Assembly (NCBI RefSeq): GCF_002735705.1
Contig: NZ_PDZL01000008.1
Location: forward strand, 204,627 to 268,626
Length of the DNA: 64,000 nucleotides
Direction: 5' to 3'
Origin: Janthinobacterium sp. BJB426
GTDB taxonomy: Bacteria; Pseudomonadota; Gammaproteobacteria; Burkholderiales; Burkholderiaceae_D
The translations under genes and the position numbers were made by a program. Shown in pieces: positions 7,252-16,758 of the stretch; within the stretch, counting starts at the first letter, position 1, and the number at the start of each line of letters is the position of its first letter. Below the pieces are notes generated by a model that saw nothing but the letters and a program-made list of their open reading frames with translations, had not been told where the DNA came from and made no database searches.

Positions 7252-8751
7252 ATGGCCTCTCCCCGCTTGAAATCCATTCACCGCAGCGCTCCCGGCACCG
7301 TACCCGCTGCCCCGTCCCCTGTCGATGAAGTGCTGCCTGCCGGCAAGCTGTTCACCTTGGGCTTGCAGCACGTGCTCGTCATGTATGCGGGCGCCATCGC
7401 CGTGCCGCTGATCGTCGGCCGCGCCCTCAAGCTGCCGCCCGAGCAGGTGGCAGCATTGATCAGTGCCGACCTTTTCTGCTGCGGCCTCGTGACCCTGATC
7501 CAGTCCCTGGGCATAGGCAAGTACTTCGGCATCCGCCTGCCCGTCATGATGGGGGTGACCTTTGCCGCTGTCAGTCCCATGCTGGCCATGGCAAACAATC
7601 CGACCCTGGGCATCACCGGCATCTTTGGCGCCGTGATCGGCGCCGGCGTCGTTTCCATGCTGATCGCGCCCTTCATCAGCCGGCTGCTGGCCCTGTTTCC
7701 GCCCGTGGTCACGGGCAGCATCATTGCCGTGATCGGCGTGTCGCTGATGCGCGTGGGCGTGAACTGGGCCATGGGCGGGCCGCCTGCCATGGCGCAGATT
7801 GCCGATCCGGCCTTCCTCAAGATGGCCGCTGCCGCCACGGCGGCGGGCTTGCCGGCGCCGCCCGGCCCCGTGCCCCTGATCGCCAATCCAGGCTACGGCG
7901 CGCTGGATAACATGGGCATCGCCTTCTTCGTGCTGGCCATCATTTTGCTGGTGGCCAAGTATGGTCGCGGCTTCCTGTCGAATATTGCGGTATTGATCGG
8001 CATCATCGCCGGCACGGCCCTGTCGTTTGCACTGGGCAAGGCCGATTTCGCCAAGGTGGCCAGCGCCAAGGCCTTTGCCATCGTCACGCCGTTCCAGTTC
8101 GGCATGCCGACCTTCGACGTGGTTGCCATCGTCACCATGAGCCTGGTGATGATCGTCGTCATGATCGAGTCGCTGGGCATGTTTCTGGCGCTGGGAGAGA
8201 TGACGGACAAGTGCATCACGCAGGCCGATATCAGCCGCGGCTTGCGCGTCGATGGCCTGGGCACCCTGATCGGCGGCCTCTTCAACACCTTCCCGTACAC
8301 CTCGTTTTCGCAAAACGTGGGCCTCGTGGGCGTGACGGGCGTGCGCAGCCGATGGGTCTGTGTGGCGGCAGGCCTTATATTGCTCGTCATGGGCGTGATC
8401 CCGAAGATCGCGCAGACGGCCGAAGCCGTGCCGGCGTTCGTGCTGGGTGGGGCAGGGCTGGTGATGTTCGGCATGGTCGCCGCCACCGGCATCCGCATCC
8501 TGGCCGGCGTCGATTACAAGAGCAACCGCAACAACCTGTTTATCGTGGCCCTGTCGATCGGCTTCGGCATGCTGCCGCTGGTGGCGGAACAGTACGCGCA
8601 GCACATGCCCAAGGCCCTGTCACCGTTGCTGCACAGCGGCATCCTGCTGGCCGCCATCGTCGCCGTGCTGCTCAACCTGTTCTTCAATGGCCTGGCATCG
8701 CAGGAAAAGGCGCGGGAGCAGGCGCGCGAGAACACCCATGGCAGCGAGTGA
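7252..8751 (+). CDS. NCS2-family nucleobase (xanthine/uracil) permease
   Basis: 499-residue polytopic inner-membrane protein with about 12-14 hydrophobic segments. The start of the transport core, 'LGLQHVLVMYAGAIAVPLIV', is the classical NCS2 opening (Q-H motif of TM1), and 'FPYTSFSQNVGLV' matches the conserved TM10 region (N-Q-x-x-G type signature). It should import a purine or uracil/urate by cation symport. The N-terminal ~30 residues are Pro/Ala-rich and cytoplasmic. The GGAG site at 7243-7246 lies inside the preceding leader ORF. The exact substrate cannot be read from sequence; XanP/UacT-like xanthine or urate transport is more likely than uracil given the family branch and length. Confidence 0.85.
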   Translation: MASPRLKSIHRSAPGTVPAAPSPVDEVLPAGKLFTLGLQHVLVMYAGAIAVPLIVGRALKLPPEQVAALISADLFCCGLVTLIQSLGIGKYFGIRLPVMMGVTFAAVSPMLAMANNPTLGITGIFGAVIGAGVVSMLIAPFISRLLALFPPVVTGSIIAVIGVSLMRVGVNWAMGGPPAMAQIADPAFLKMAAAATAAGLPAPPGPVPLIANPGYGALDNMGIAFFVLAIILLVAKYGRGFLSNIAVLIGIIAGTALSFALGKADFAKVASAKAFAIVTPFQFGMPTFDVVAIVTMSLVMIVVMIESLGMFLALGEMTDKCITQADISRGLRVDGLGTLIGGLFNTFPYTSFSQNVGLVGVTGVRSRWVCVAAGLILLVMGVIPKIAQTAEAVPAFVLGGAGLVMFGMVAATGIRILAGVDYKSNRNNLFIVALSIGFGMLPLVAEQYAQHMPKALSPLLHSGILLAAIVAVLLNLFFNGLASQEKAREQARENTHGSE

Positions 8752-8778
8752 GGCGCCGCCCGGTGCCATGAATGCGGG

Positions 8779-11700
8779 TTAGCCGGGCGGCAGAGTCCTC
8801 AGCACCACGCAATTGCGCCCCGCATCCTTGGCCTGGTACAGCGCGGCATCGGCCAGGCGCAACAGGGCGTCCGGATCGGCGGTACCCGGCGCCGACTGGA
8901 CCGCGATGCCGACGCTGATCGTCACCTGCTGCACTTCCGTACTCGCGTGGACAATGCCCAGGTCTTCGATGGCGCGCCGCAGCGCTTCGCCGATCTGGCG
9001 CGCTTCGTCCGCGCCCGTGTTTGGCAGCACGATCGAAAATTCCTCTCCGCCGTAGCGTGCCGTCAGGTCGCCTGCGCGCCGCATGCCGGCCGCCAGCGCC
9101 TGCGCGACCTGGATCAGGCATGCGTCGCCGGCCTGGTGGCCGTGACGGTCGTTGAATAGCTTGAAGTAGTCGACGTCGAGCATGACGACGGCAAGCGGCT
9201 GGCCGACGCGCGTGGCACGCGCACATTCGGTGCGCAGCACGTCGTCGAAATGGCGCCGGTTCGACAGGCCAGTCAGGCCATCGGTGATGGACAGGGTCGC
9301 CAGCTTGCGGTTGGCGTCTTCCAGCTGCCCGGTGCGTTCGGCAACGCGCCTTTCGAGGGTGTCATGCAGCCTGGCGCTGGAAATCGAGATCATCGCCTGC
9401 GCGCCGAGCATGCGCAGGAACGCCACGCGTTCTTCCGTAAACGAGGCGTCGGCCAGCCGATTCTCGAAGTACAGGATGCCCTCGATCTGGCCGCCGTGCC
9501 GGATCGGCAGGCACATGACGGCGCGCGGCAGGTGCGACTGCACGTACGGGTCGGCGGCAAAGCGCGAGGCGCCCGCGATGCAGTCTTCGATCATCTCCGC
9601 GCCAGTGCGGATGACGTAGCGCAGCAGCGACAGGGGGAATTGCGGGTCGCTGGCGGCGTTCAGGTCGAGTTGGCGCGCTTGCAGGACGGTGATGCCATCG
9701 TCATCGATATTGGCTTCCAGCCGGTAGCTGCCTTCGGACAGCAGCAGCAGGCGCGCCACCTGCCCGCCGGCGTTTTCGCACACGATGGCAATGAGGCGTG
9801 TCAGCACGTTGCGCAGGCCGACTTCGTTCGACAGGATTTGTGCTGCCTTCAGCAGCGACACCAGGTCGAGCGCGGAACTGCCGTGCGTGTGGGAGACAGA
9901 GTGCCGCTGCGTGCCGCGGCCCTCCATCCTTGACAGCAGCGCAGCATGACGCTCCCGCAGCTGCGCCACCTTGCCGTCCGCGCCCCACTGGCCGTAATGC
10001 GCGATGGCGTCCCGGATGAAGACGGCGGCCACGCGCGGCTGTCCCTGGTCGCACCAGCATTCGCCGCACAGCTCATTGCCCAGCGCTTGCATGTTGACGT
10101 AGCCGGCCACGCCGGCCGCGTCGATCGCCTGCTGGTAAAGGCGCGTGGCCTGCTGCAGATCGTCCCGGTAGCGTGCCAGCTCGGCCATCACCAGCAGGTG
10201 CTTGGCGGCGCTATTGTCCGAGCCTTGGCTGGCCCATGCGGTGAGATTCGCCTGCAGCGTGCCTATCACGGTCAGCACGGCGCCCGCGTCGGGACGCCCA
10301 GGAGCGCGCCGCACCGCGCGGATCAGGATCAGCGCGGCGTAGAAGCTGCACTCGGCCACCTTGGCCTGGCCGCGCATGATCTGTGTGACCATGCCGAGCT
10401 GACCGGCCAGCGGTTCGGCGTCGGCGCCGTCGAACAGGTAGGCGTTGCGGATTTTCCCCTGCAAGAAGTAGGCGCGGTACAGCTGCGAGTCGCCATATTG
10501 TGCGAGGAAGCCTGCCTCGCTGAAGGTCGCATCGTCGTAGCTGTCATGACGGGGCAGGAGGCCCGTCAGGCACTTGATCGGCTGGATAGCGGCGGCGACA
10601 CAGCAATCGGCCATCGCCTGCTGGCCGTTGGCGCGCATCAGCGCCAGGTCGTGCTCGATGTCGTGCATCAGGTGCGGCAGGTAGTCGCCGAGGATGATAC
10701 GGTCGGTGGCGCGCACGGCCGCCACCACGCCGACCTGCACGAAGTCGGCGATTTCCAGCGCCCAGCCAAACGCTTCCTCGTACAGCGCGTCGGAGCTGCG
10801 CAGCGGCTGCGTCCAGTGGTTGCTGAGCGCGCCGAACATCAGGCCCGTGAGCGTGCGCGTCTGCAGGTTGGCACGGCGCCTGGCCAGCGCCATCGCCATC
10901 GCGCCGAAGTCGTAGCCGCGTGCGATGTCGCCGCTGTACAGCGCCAGCATCATCGCGTAGCCGACATAGGCGACGGCGCTGAAATCGCTGTTCCCCCGCT
11001 GCATGGACAGGCGTGTCATCGACACCACCATCAGCGCGCTGAGATCCTGCTGGCCGGCGTAGTAGCTGGCCATCCACAGTCCCTGCATCATCTGCATCGC
11101 GGCCACCGCGTCCGGTTCGCACATGTCGGCCGCCGCCAGCAAGGTGTCGGGCGCCTGCGCGCCAGGCTGCCGCCCGATGTCGGCGAGAATCTCGGCGAAG
11201 CGCGCCTTCATGTGCGCTACCTCATGCGGAATGTCGATGTCCAGCTGCGCCAGGCCGTCGCGCTGCACGGCGATGGCGTCGAGCAGGCGGCCCTGTAATT
11301 GATACTGGTGCGCCTGGATGGCTATGCAGCGTACCTGCAGCAAGGGGTTCATGGTACGGGCGCGCACCAGTGGGTAGATCGCCTCGGCGGCATCGAACTG
11401 GCCACACAGGTAGGCCGCTTCGGCGGCGCCGAGCTGCAGTTCGAGCCAGAGGCCGGCGTGGGCATTCCAGGCGTCCGCCGGCAGCAGGCCGAGACCGATT
11501 CGCATGTGCTCCAGGGTGGACTGGAACGCGGCGGAACGCCGTGCCTTGACGCCCGCCTGGAGATTGAGCGTTGCCAGCTGCACGCGCTCGCCCGCATCGT
11601 CGATCAGCGCGCGGCCGGCGTTGAGCTGCTCGACGATGTCAAACAGCGCCTCGTCCTGGCGTTCCGGCGGCGTATGCCGCAGCAGCAAGCGGCCGATGAG

Positions 11701-13872
11701 AAGATGGTTGGCCGCGCGCGCACCGGCATCGGCGACCAGGTAGGCGGCCTGCTGCACCCGGTCGTGCAGGAAGCGGTAACTGACGCCGCTGCTGCCGGCG
11801 GGGGTGTCGCCATTGACGTATTTATAGCGCTCGTCGAGCGGCTGGATCAGGCCCGCCCTGAGCGCGGGCCACAGGTCTTGCTGCGTTTGCCGGGGTGCGC
11901 GGTCTACTGCCAGCGCGAGCGTGTCGAGCGTGAAGCGGTTGCCGCTCGAGGCGGCCAGCTGCAGCAGGTGCTGCGTCACGCTGGGCAGGCGGCGGATTTT
12001 TTCCAGCAGCACCTCGACTACGTTGTCGGCGTATCCGGCCTGTTGTATCGCGGGCAGGTCCCAGTCCCAGCAATCGTCGGCGGGCCGGTAGCGCAGGTGG
12101 CCCGTCTCGTTGAGCGCAGCGAGGAACTGGTTGAGGAAAAAGGGATTGCCAGCCGTCTTGCGGTAGCAAATGCTGGTCAGTGGCGCGCAGTAAGGCGCCG
12201 CCACGCGCACGGTGGCCGAGACCATTTGCGCAACCTGCGGCTCGGTCAGTGCGTTCAGTACCAGCGTCGACAGGCGTACCTCACGGGCGATCAGCTTGTC
12301 GCGCAGCGCGATGAGCGGATGCGCGGGGCCCACTTCGTTGTCGCGGTATGCGCCGATGAACAGCATGCAGCTCTTGTCGCAGGAGACCATGAGCAGCTCG
12401 ATCATCCTCAGCGTGGCAGCATCGGCCCATTGCAGGTCGTCGAGGAACAGCACCAGCGGATGCCCGGTGCAGGCGAAGACTTCGACGAAGCGGGGGAAGA
12501 GGCGGTCCAGGCGCCACTGAACCTGTGCCGGCGCCGACGCGGGCAGCGGCTCGGTGGGACCGACGATCAGGGCCAGCTGGGGAATCAGTTCGACAATCAC
12601 GCCCACGCCGCTGCCCAGGGCCTCGTGCAGTTTTGCGGACCAGTGCCGCAGCGTTTCTTCCGGCTGGTCCAGCAACTGGCGCACCAGCCCCTGGAAGGCC
12701 TGGATCAGCGAGGCATACGGCACATCGCGCTGGAGCTGGTCAAATTTGCCCGACAGGAAGCGGCCGCGCCGGGCGATGATGGGCTTTTGCACTTCGTTGA
12801 CGACCGCCGACTTGCCGATGCCCGAATGGCCGGCCACCAGCAGCATCTCGCAGGTGCCGGCGGCACTGCGTTCAAACGCCGCCAGCAGCACGGCGATGGC
12901 ATCCTCGCGCCCGTGCAGCGTCTGTGGCACGAGGAAGCGGCCGTTGTGGTCGGACAGTTTGAGCGCCTGCGCCGGCTTTTTTGCGCGGCACGCTTCGAGG
13001 TCGCTGCGCAAGCCTTGCAGGCTCTGGTAGCGCTGATCGGCATTTTTTTCCAGCAGCCGCTGGATGATCGGCAGCAGCTGGCCGGGCAAGTCTGCCAGCG
13101 CCGGGTGCGACCAGTCGGGACTACGCGCAATGTGGCAATGCACGAGTTCCATCTCGTCGCCCGCCTCGAACGGCGTGTGGCCGGTCAGCAATTCGTACAA
13201 GGTGGCGCCGAGCGCATAGAAATCGGCGCGCCAATCAACGCGCCGGTTCATGCGCCCGGTCTGTTCCGGCGCCATGTAGCGCAGCGTGCCTTCCAGGGTC
13301 TGGAGATGGGCGATGCCGTGGCTTTCGTAGGGCAGTTCACAGGCGATGCCGAAATCGATCAGCTGCAGCAGGCGCTGCTCGTCATTCCACACCAGATTGG
13401 ATGGATTGATGTCCTTGTGGATCACGCCGTGATGATGGACCTCGTCCAGCGCTGCGCACAGTTGCAGCGCGATGTCGAAAAAATCGTCCAGCGCCAGTGC
13501 GGGCTGCGACGGCGTCCTGCGCGCCGCCACCTGCGCGCGCAATAGCTGGTCGAGCGCCAGGCCGCCGGTATCTTCCTGGATCATCGTCCAGTGCCCGCCG
13601 TGCAGCTGCAGCGCCAGCGGATGCGCCACGCCAGGATGGCGGCAGCGGCGCGCGATCGCATACTCGCGCTTGAATTGTGCCAGTTGCTGAAAGGAGGGGA
13701 ACTGCTGATTCGGCATCTTGACGATCAGCGCCGTGCCATCGGCAGTCCGGGCGCGGTAAACCCGCGAGCGGGTGCCGCTGTGCAGCTGTTTGATGATCTC
13801 GTGGTCGAAAAGGGAGCGCATGGGCTGGGCTTGGCGGTACACAGACGGTTGCGGGAGCCCTGGGGCGCACAT
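8779..13872 (-). CDS. Ser/Thr kinase - AAA ATPase - GAF - diguanylate cyclase fusion (1697 aa)
   Basis: Giant signalling protein. Residues ~20-290 are a eukaryotic-type kinase with ATP-site Lys52, catalytic 'IHKDINPSN' (Asp154), 'DFG' (173-175) and 'APE'. Residues ~320-560 hold a STAND/AAA_16 ATPase with Walker A 'AGHSGIGKS' (~347-355) and Walker B-like 'LVLFLDDLQWAD'. A long helical region follows, probably TPR-like, then a GAF domain (~1380-1520). The C-terminal GGDEF domain has an intact 'GGEEF' at ~1608 and an RxxD inhibitory site nine residues before it. Kinase-ATPase-GAF layouts usually end in a histidine kinase (HstK type); here the output should be c-di-GMP synthesis. No membrane helix. 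The start at 13872 follows a TATAAT-like box; an in-frame ATG at 13821 (MRSLFDHEI) is a good alternative. Confidence 0.9.
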   Translation of the reverse strand: MCAPGLPQPSVYRQAQPMRSLFDHEIIKQLHSGTRSRVYRARTADGTALIVKMPNQQFPSFQQLAQFKREYAIARRCRHPGVAHPLALQLHGGHWTMIQEDTGGLALDQLLRAQVAARRTPSQPALALDDFFDIALQLCAALDEVHHHGVIHKDINPSNLVWNDEQRLLQLIDFGIACELPYESHGIAHLQTLEGTLRYMAPEQTGRMNRRVDWRADFYALGATLYELLTGHTPFEAGDEMELVHCHIARSPDWSHPALADLPGQLLPIIQRLLEKNADQRYQSLQGLRSDLEACRAKKPAQALKLSDHNGRFLVPQTLHGREDAIAVLLAAFERSAAGTCEMLLVAGHSGIGKSAVVNEVQKPIIARRGRFLSGKFDQLQRDVPYASLIQAFQGLVRQLLDQPEETLRHWSAKLHEALGSGVGVIVELIPQLALIVGPTEPLPASAPAQVQWRLDRLFPRFVEVFACTGHPLVLFLDDLQWADAATLRMIELLMVSCDKSCMLFIGAYRDNEVGPAHPLIALRDKLIAREVRLSTLVLNALTEPQVAQMVSATVRVAAPYCAPLTSICYRKTAGNPFFLNQFLAALNETGHLRYRPADDCWDWDLPAIQQAGYADNVVEVLLEKIRRLPSVTQHLLQLAASSGNRFTLDTLALAVDRAPRQTQQDLWPALRAGLIQPLDERYKYVNGDTPAGSSGVSYRFLHDRVQQAAYLVADAGARAANHLLIGRLLLRHTPPERQDEALFDIVEQLNAGRALIDDAGERVQLATLNLQAGVKARRSAAFQSTLEHMRIGLGLLPADAWNAHAGLWLELQLGAAEAAYLCGQFDAAEAIYPLVRARTMNPLLQVRCIAIQAHQYQLQGRLLDAIAVQRDGLAQLDIDIPHEVAHMKARFAEILADIGRQPGAQAPDTLLAAADMCEPDAVAAMQMMQGLWMASYYAGQQDLSALMVVSMTRLSMQRGNSDFSAVAYVGYAMMLALYSGDIARGYDFGAMAMALARRRANLQTRTLTGLMFGALSNHWTQPLRSSDALYEEAFGWALEIADFVQVGVVAAVRATDRIILGDYLPHLMHDIEHDLALMRANGQQAMADCCVAAAIQPIKCLTGLLPRHDSYDDATFSEAGFLAQYGDSQLYRAYFLQGKIRNAYLFDGADAEPLAGQLGMVTQIMRGQAKVAECSFYAALILIRAVRRAPGRPDAGAVLTVIGTLQANLTAWASQGSDNSAAKHLLVMAELARYRDDLQQATRLYQQAIDAAGVAGYVNMQALGNELCGECWCDQGQPRVAAVFIRDAIAHYGQWGADGKVAQLRERHAALLSRMEGRGTQRHSVSHTHGSSALDLVSLLKAAQILSNEVGLRNVLTRLIAIVCENAGGQVARLLLLSEGSYRLEANIDDDGITVLQARQLDLNAASDPQFPLSLLRYVIRTGAEMIEDCIAGASRFAADPYVQSHLPRAVMCLPIRHGGQIEGILYFENRLADASFTEERVAFLRMLGAQAMISISSARLHDTLERRVAERTGQLEDANRKLATLSITDGLTGLSNRRHFDDVLRTECARATRVGQPLAVVMLDVDYFKLFNDRHGHQAGDACLIQVAQALAAGMRRAGDLTARYGGEEFSIVLPNTGADEARQIGEALRRAIEDLGIVHASTEVQQVTISVGIAVQSAPGTADPDALLRLADAALYQAKDAGRNCVVLRTLPPG

Positions 13873-14070
13873 TTCGGAGCATTAGTTGATTGTAAGTATT
13901 ATATCAGTAGGGAGTCGCGGGGGAGGGAGCGGGGCGATGGGCGCTGTTGTAAAAACGTCAGCGGGGGGGGGCAGGCGAGTGCGGGAAGGGCGCGAGATGA
14001 CAGCAGGGAGCTGCGGCGCATCGGGTGGACCGTGTGCCGCAGCCTTATCAAGTCAGGAGCAGTTTTTGAG

Positions 14071-14280
14071 TTATGCACGTCCCAGGGTTGGGTCGCTTAC
14101 GGAATCCTTGCCATTCTCGATTCGCCCTGCGACGCGGCGCCGGAAAGTCTTCTGAGTATTGCAGGTGACCGAGAAGTCATACCAGTTGCCGCTGTCGGCC
14201 AACGACCAGTGAAAGGATCCCACCTCACCGGCGGCTACCTCGATGGTCCAGCCCTCCATGCATATCATTGCTGCGTCCTG
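14071..14280 (-). pseudogene. Remnant of phosphocholine-specific phospholipase C, C-terminal domain
   Basis: A 65-70 codon open stretch encodes 'SGNWYDFSVT', 'FRRRVAGRIENGKDSVSDP', the pattern of the repeated C-terminal domain of bacterial phospholipase C (known family architecture: ... W-x-L-x-x-S-G-x-W-Y-D-F-x-V-T ... F-x-R-R-x-A-G-x-x-E-x-G-x-x-S-x-S-D-P). A stop codon lies just upstream in the same frame, and the catalytic part is absent. This is a leftover of a gene once ~2 kb long. Confidence 0.6.
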
Positions 14281-14333
14281 CCTGGAAGTTTATTCGTCCT
14301 GTAATCGATAATATTGATTAAAAGCAGCTTTTC

Positions 14334-14460
14334 AGCATTGAAATCATCTTATCCCTGGACCCGGACAAGCTGCGCCAGGTCATGCGCGAAAGCAAGGGGC
14401 CGGGCAACGTTCGCAAGCTGTTCATGTGTGCGCCGAATGGCAAGAGGGATGGTATCCAGA
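14334..14460 (+). pseudogene. Fragment resembling a P2-type phage portal protein
   Basis: An internal frame reads 'LDPDKLRQVMRESKGPGN' followed by 'VRKLFMCAPNGKRDGIQ'. The K-G-P-G-N-x-R-x-L-F-x-x-x-P-N-G-K-x-D-G-I-(Q/K) pattern is one I associate with portal proteins of P2-like (PBSX-type) phages. No start codon or continuation is present; the flanks fall into frames with stops. Read as a prophage remnant, unrelated to the intact lysis cassette at the left. Confidence 0.4.
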
Positions 14461-14648
14461 CCCCCGCCACACCTGTCTTCTATACAGCAGGGCTCTTTGG
14501 ACTCAAATTTGCGTGATGGTCGAAGGCGCATGAGGACTGATGGTTTTAGCCTATGTCTTGGTGTCTGTACTCCAAGCATCATTTATCTTCACACTCTTGC
14601 ATCATTACCGGGTATTGCGACCTCAGGACATGGCCCGACCTTGTGACG

Positions 14649-15764
14649 CTAGTGCATGCTCTTCATCAACACCAGCACGAGGAACACGCCAAGCACGAGG
14701 TTGGCCGCCAGCAGCAACATGCAAGTGCGCCACAGCGCGCCCCATTTGCCCAGGTTGTAGGTGCCGCGTAGCTGCAGAAACATGTGCAGGGGCGGCGCCA
14801 GGCACACCAGCAATGCGATCAGCCAGCCCTGGTTGAGCATCGCTAGCGGTATCAGCACGGTAAACAGCAAGGACATGAAGCACAGCGAGTACAGCACGAA
14901 GACCGCATGGTCGTACATGGCCACGCCTGGCTTCCAGAAAAACATCAGCCACATGAAGGGCAGCGAGATCGGGATCAGCAGGAACGAGAACTTGTAGGCC
15001 GTGTTCTTGAACTTGTAAAACGCCAGCTCGGGATTCTCTGCGGCGTGATGAAAGCTTTTTTCCAGCTCCGGAAACATGGCGTTGGGATTGGGCGGGCTGG
15101 ACGCGATCCTGGCGGCAGTCTTGTCGAACCAACCGGGCTCTGTCAGCTCAAGTGCTTCTTCACCGGTCGCTTTTTCGGGCGACACGACGTGCAGCAGGCG
15201 TTGCTCGGCTTCGTGGTGCAGCTTGCGCGAAACGGCCAGCGCCTTCTCGACACCAGCGACGCCGATATCGGCCTTGCGGGCCTCCTCCAGCGCCAGCTCA
15301 TTGCGCTCGACCTTGAGCTTGGCGGACGCGGCGTGTTTTGTCAGCGAGGCGATATTGGCGTCGCGGGTGAGAAGCTTGCCGCCGCCGAACGAGGTGGCGA
15401 AGAAGGTCAGGAACACCATGAACAGGAACAGCGCGAGCGGCGAAACATAGTTCTTGCGCTGACCGTCGATGTAGCGGCGCGTCAGACGGCCAGGAAAGGC
15501 CACCAGCAGCGGGATCGTCTTCCAGCCCTTGGCGTCGAAGTGCAGGATGCCGTGCACGACTTCTTCGGCCAGGTGCAGCAACGAATGGTGGACGTGGGCC
15601 GATTGGCCGCAGGCCTGGCAAAACGCGCCGCCCAGCGGTGCCTGGCAGTTGGCGCAGTTCGCAACGTGCGCGGCACTGGCCGGCTGCGGCGTTTTATCGT
15701 CCTCAACCTTGCTGGCCGGCATACCTGCCATCGCCAGGGCGCCGACCGCTTTCAGCTCACTCAT
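14649..15764 (-). CDS. DUF3667-type zinc-ribbon membrane protein (371 aa)
   Basis: The N-terminal region has a zinc ribbon with two CxxC pairs ('CANCQAPLGGAFCQACGQS'), followed by 'FDAKGWKTIPLLVAFPGRLTRRYIDGQRKNYVSP' in two parts, the signature of DUF3667 proteins. A helical, charged middle is predicted as coiled coil, and there are at least four C-terminal membrane helices. The start was set at 15764 (MSELKAVG), which has GGGAG nine bases upstream; the longer frame to 15821 lacks a site. Function of the family is unknown. It stands alone with unrelated remnants on both sides. Confidence 0.75.
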   Translation of the reverse strand: MSELKAVGALAMAGMPASKVEDDKTPQPASAAHVANCANCQAPLGGAFCQACGQSAHVHHSLLHLAEEVVHGILHFDAKGWKTIPLLVAFPGRLTRRYIDGQRKNYVSPLALFLFMVFLTFFATSFGGGKLLTRDANIASLTKHAASAKLKVERNELALEEARKADIGVAGVEKALAVSRKLHHEAEQRLLHVVSPEKATGEEALELTEPGWFDKTAARIASSPPNPNAMFPELEKSFHHAAENPELAFYKFKNTAYKFSFLLIPISLPFMWLMFFWKPGVAMYDHAVFVLYSLCFMSLLFTVLIPLAMLNQGWLIALLVCLAPPLHMFLQLRGTYNLGKWGALWRTCMLLLAANLVLGVFLVLVLMKSMH

Positions 15765-16219
15765 CGTGCAACTCCCACCAGGAAAATGGCTGATTGTGCA
15801 ACAAGGCGCCTGTATGTTCAAGTAATACTGGCAAAAACGGCAATCGGTACGCTGCCGGACAGTGCCGCAGCGGCACCGCCAAGGCCATCGAGCATGCCTT
15901 CAAGCGCTGGCCGGGGCTGCAGCCCGAGCGAGGGGCAGGTCCGACAATCGCTGGCCTTGATCGGACAAAGGCGAAGAGGGGGCACGCGATTTGACGCACT
16001 TTGAGCGGCTTTTCGTGTGCTTAGTTCCACGTGCTGTGAATGATGACTTTCATGCCATGAGCCACTCTATGTCATGGCACATGCGCCACCAATTTATAGT
16101 GGCCACTATATTGATCCGACCTGTAAATGCCGGCTGTAATTGTAGAGAGCTGCTGGATTTTTAATGCAGATATTTTTTTGGTGGCCGCCACATAAAAACG
16201 CAGCCACCGCATCATTGAA
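15765..16219 (+). other. 455-bp intergenic stretch without recognised gene
   Basis: Contains only short frames without ribosome-binding sites or family resemblance. Composition drops from G+C-rich to A+T-rich at about 16020, near the first copy of a 12-bp direct repeat. Confidence 0.6.
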
Positions 16220-16573
16220 CTAAACGGTTACGGTAGTGTTGCAGCCGATATAAATCCATGCATTATTAGTCGCGTTCACACCCAACAAAGCTGCGGAGTA
16301 ACCAGTACCCCAGTTTTGCCCCGAATTCCAGGAGCCGGCGGCTGAGTTGGTTATCTCTGTCGCACTTAACCATGCTCCCGGATTACTTGGCGGATTGCCA
16401 CTGTATATGGCAACGGCAAGTCTTACCATGCCTGGAAAGTTTTCTGACCAGTTAATGTACGCCTTGCCTTGATATTCGTGAAGAGTAATGCTGAAGCCGG
16501 CTGAAATGCCAGCTGACACAGGATTTATGTTACTTGCTTCTACCTGTTTTAAATCGAAAGATTGGTCGCTCAT
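16220..16573 (-). CDS. Orphan small protein (117 aa), possibly beta-rich
   Basis: Starts at ATG 16573 with an AGAGG site eight bases upstream. The product has no signal peptide and no membrane helix. It is rich in Ser, Asn, Gly and Trp ('WSENFPGMVRLAVAIYSG', 'NSAAGSWNSGQNWGTGYS') and probably folds as a beta-sandwich. This composition is reminiscent of small lectin-like or cytolytic proteins, but I recognise no family. A+T-rich, unlike its surroundings, which suggests acquisition. A hexanucleotide repeat lies 90-185 bases upstream of its start, where its promoter should be. Confidence 0.6.
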   Translation of the reverse strand: MSDQSFDLKQVEASNINPVSAGISAGFSITLHEYQGKAYINWSENFPGMVRLAVAIYSGNPPSNPGAWLSATEITNSAAGSWNSGQNWGTGYSAALLGVNATNNAWIYIGCNTTVTV

Positions 16574-16662
16574 TTTTTATGCCTCTAATGTTAAATTGAT
16601 TGGATATGAAATAAATATCATAAGGCCTATGCTGCATGGCCGATCAGAAAACATATTAAAAA

Positions 16663-16758
16663 CATCTGCATCTGCATCTGCATCTGCATCTACATCTACA
16701 TCTACATCTACATCTACATCTACATCTACATCTACATCTACATTTGCATTTACATCTA
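16663..16758 (+). repeat. Hexanucleotide tandem repeat (CATCTR)16
   Basis: Sixteen consecutive hexamers: four CATCTG, nine CATCTA, then CATTTG, CATTTA and CATCTA. The array is perfect in phase and decays only at its right end. It sits upstream of the orphan gene at 16220-16573 on the other strand, in a position where a length change would alter promoter geometry. Confidence 0.95.

Noticed and set aside
7033..8604. 523-codon minus-strand ORF opposite the NCS2 permease
   Set aside because: Its product is an extreme His/Gln/Asp/Arg mix with no family features, as expected for the antisense of a hydrophobic transporter.
11299..13545. 748-codon plus-strand ORF opposite the kinase-GGDEF gene
   Set aside because: Shadow frame; the minus strand carries all kinase, Walker and GGDEF motifs.
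16663..16758. CRISPR array
   Set aside because: Pure hexamer tandem repeat without spacers; no cas genes in the window.
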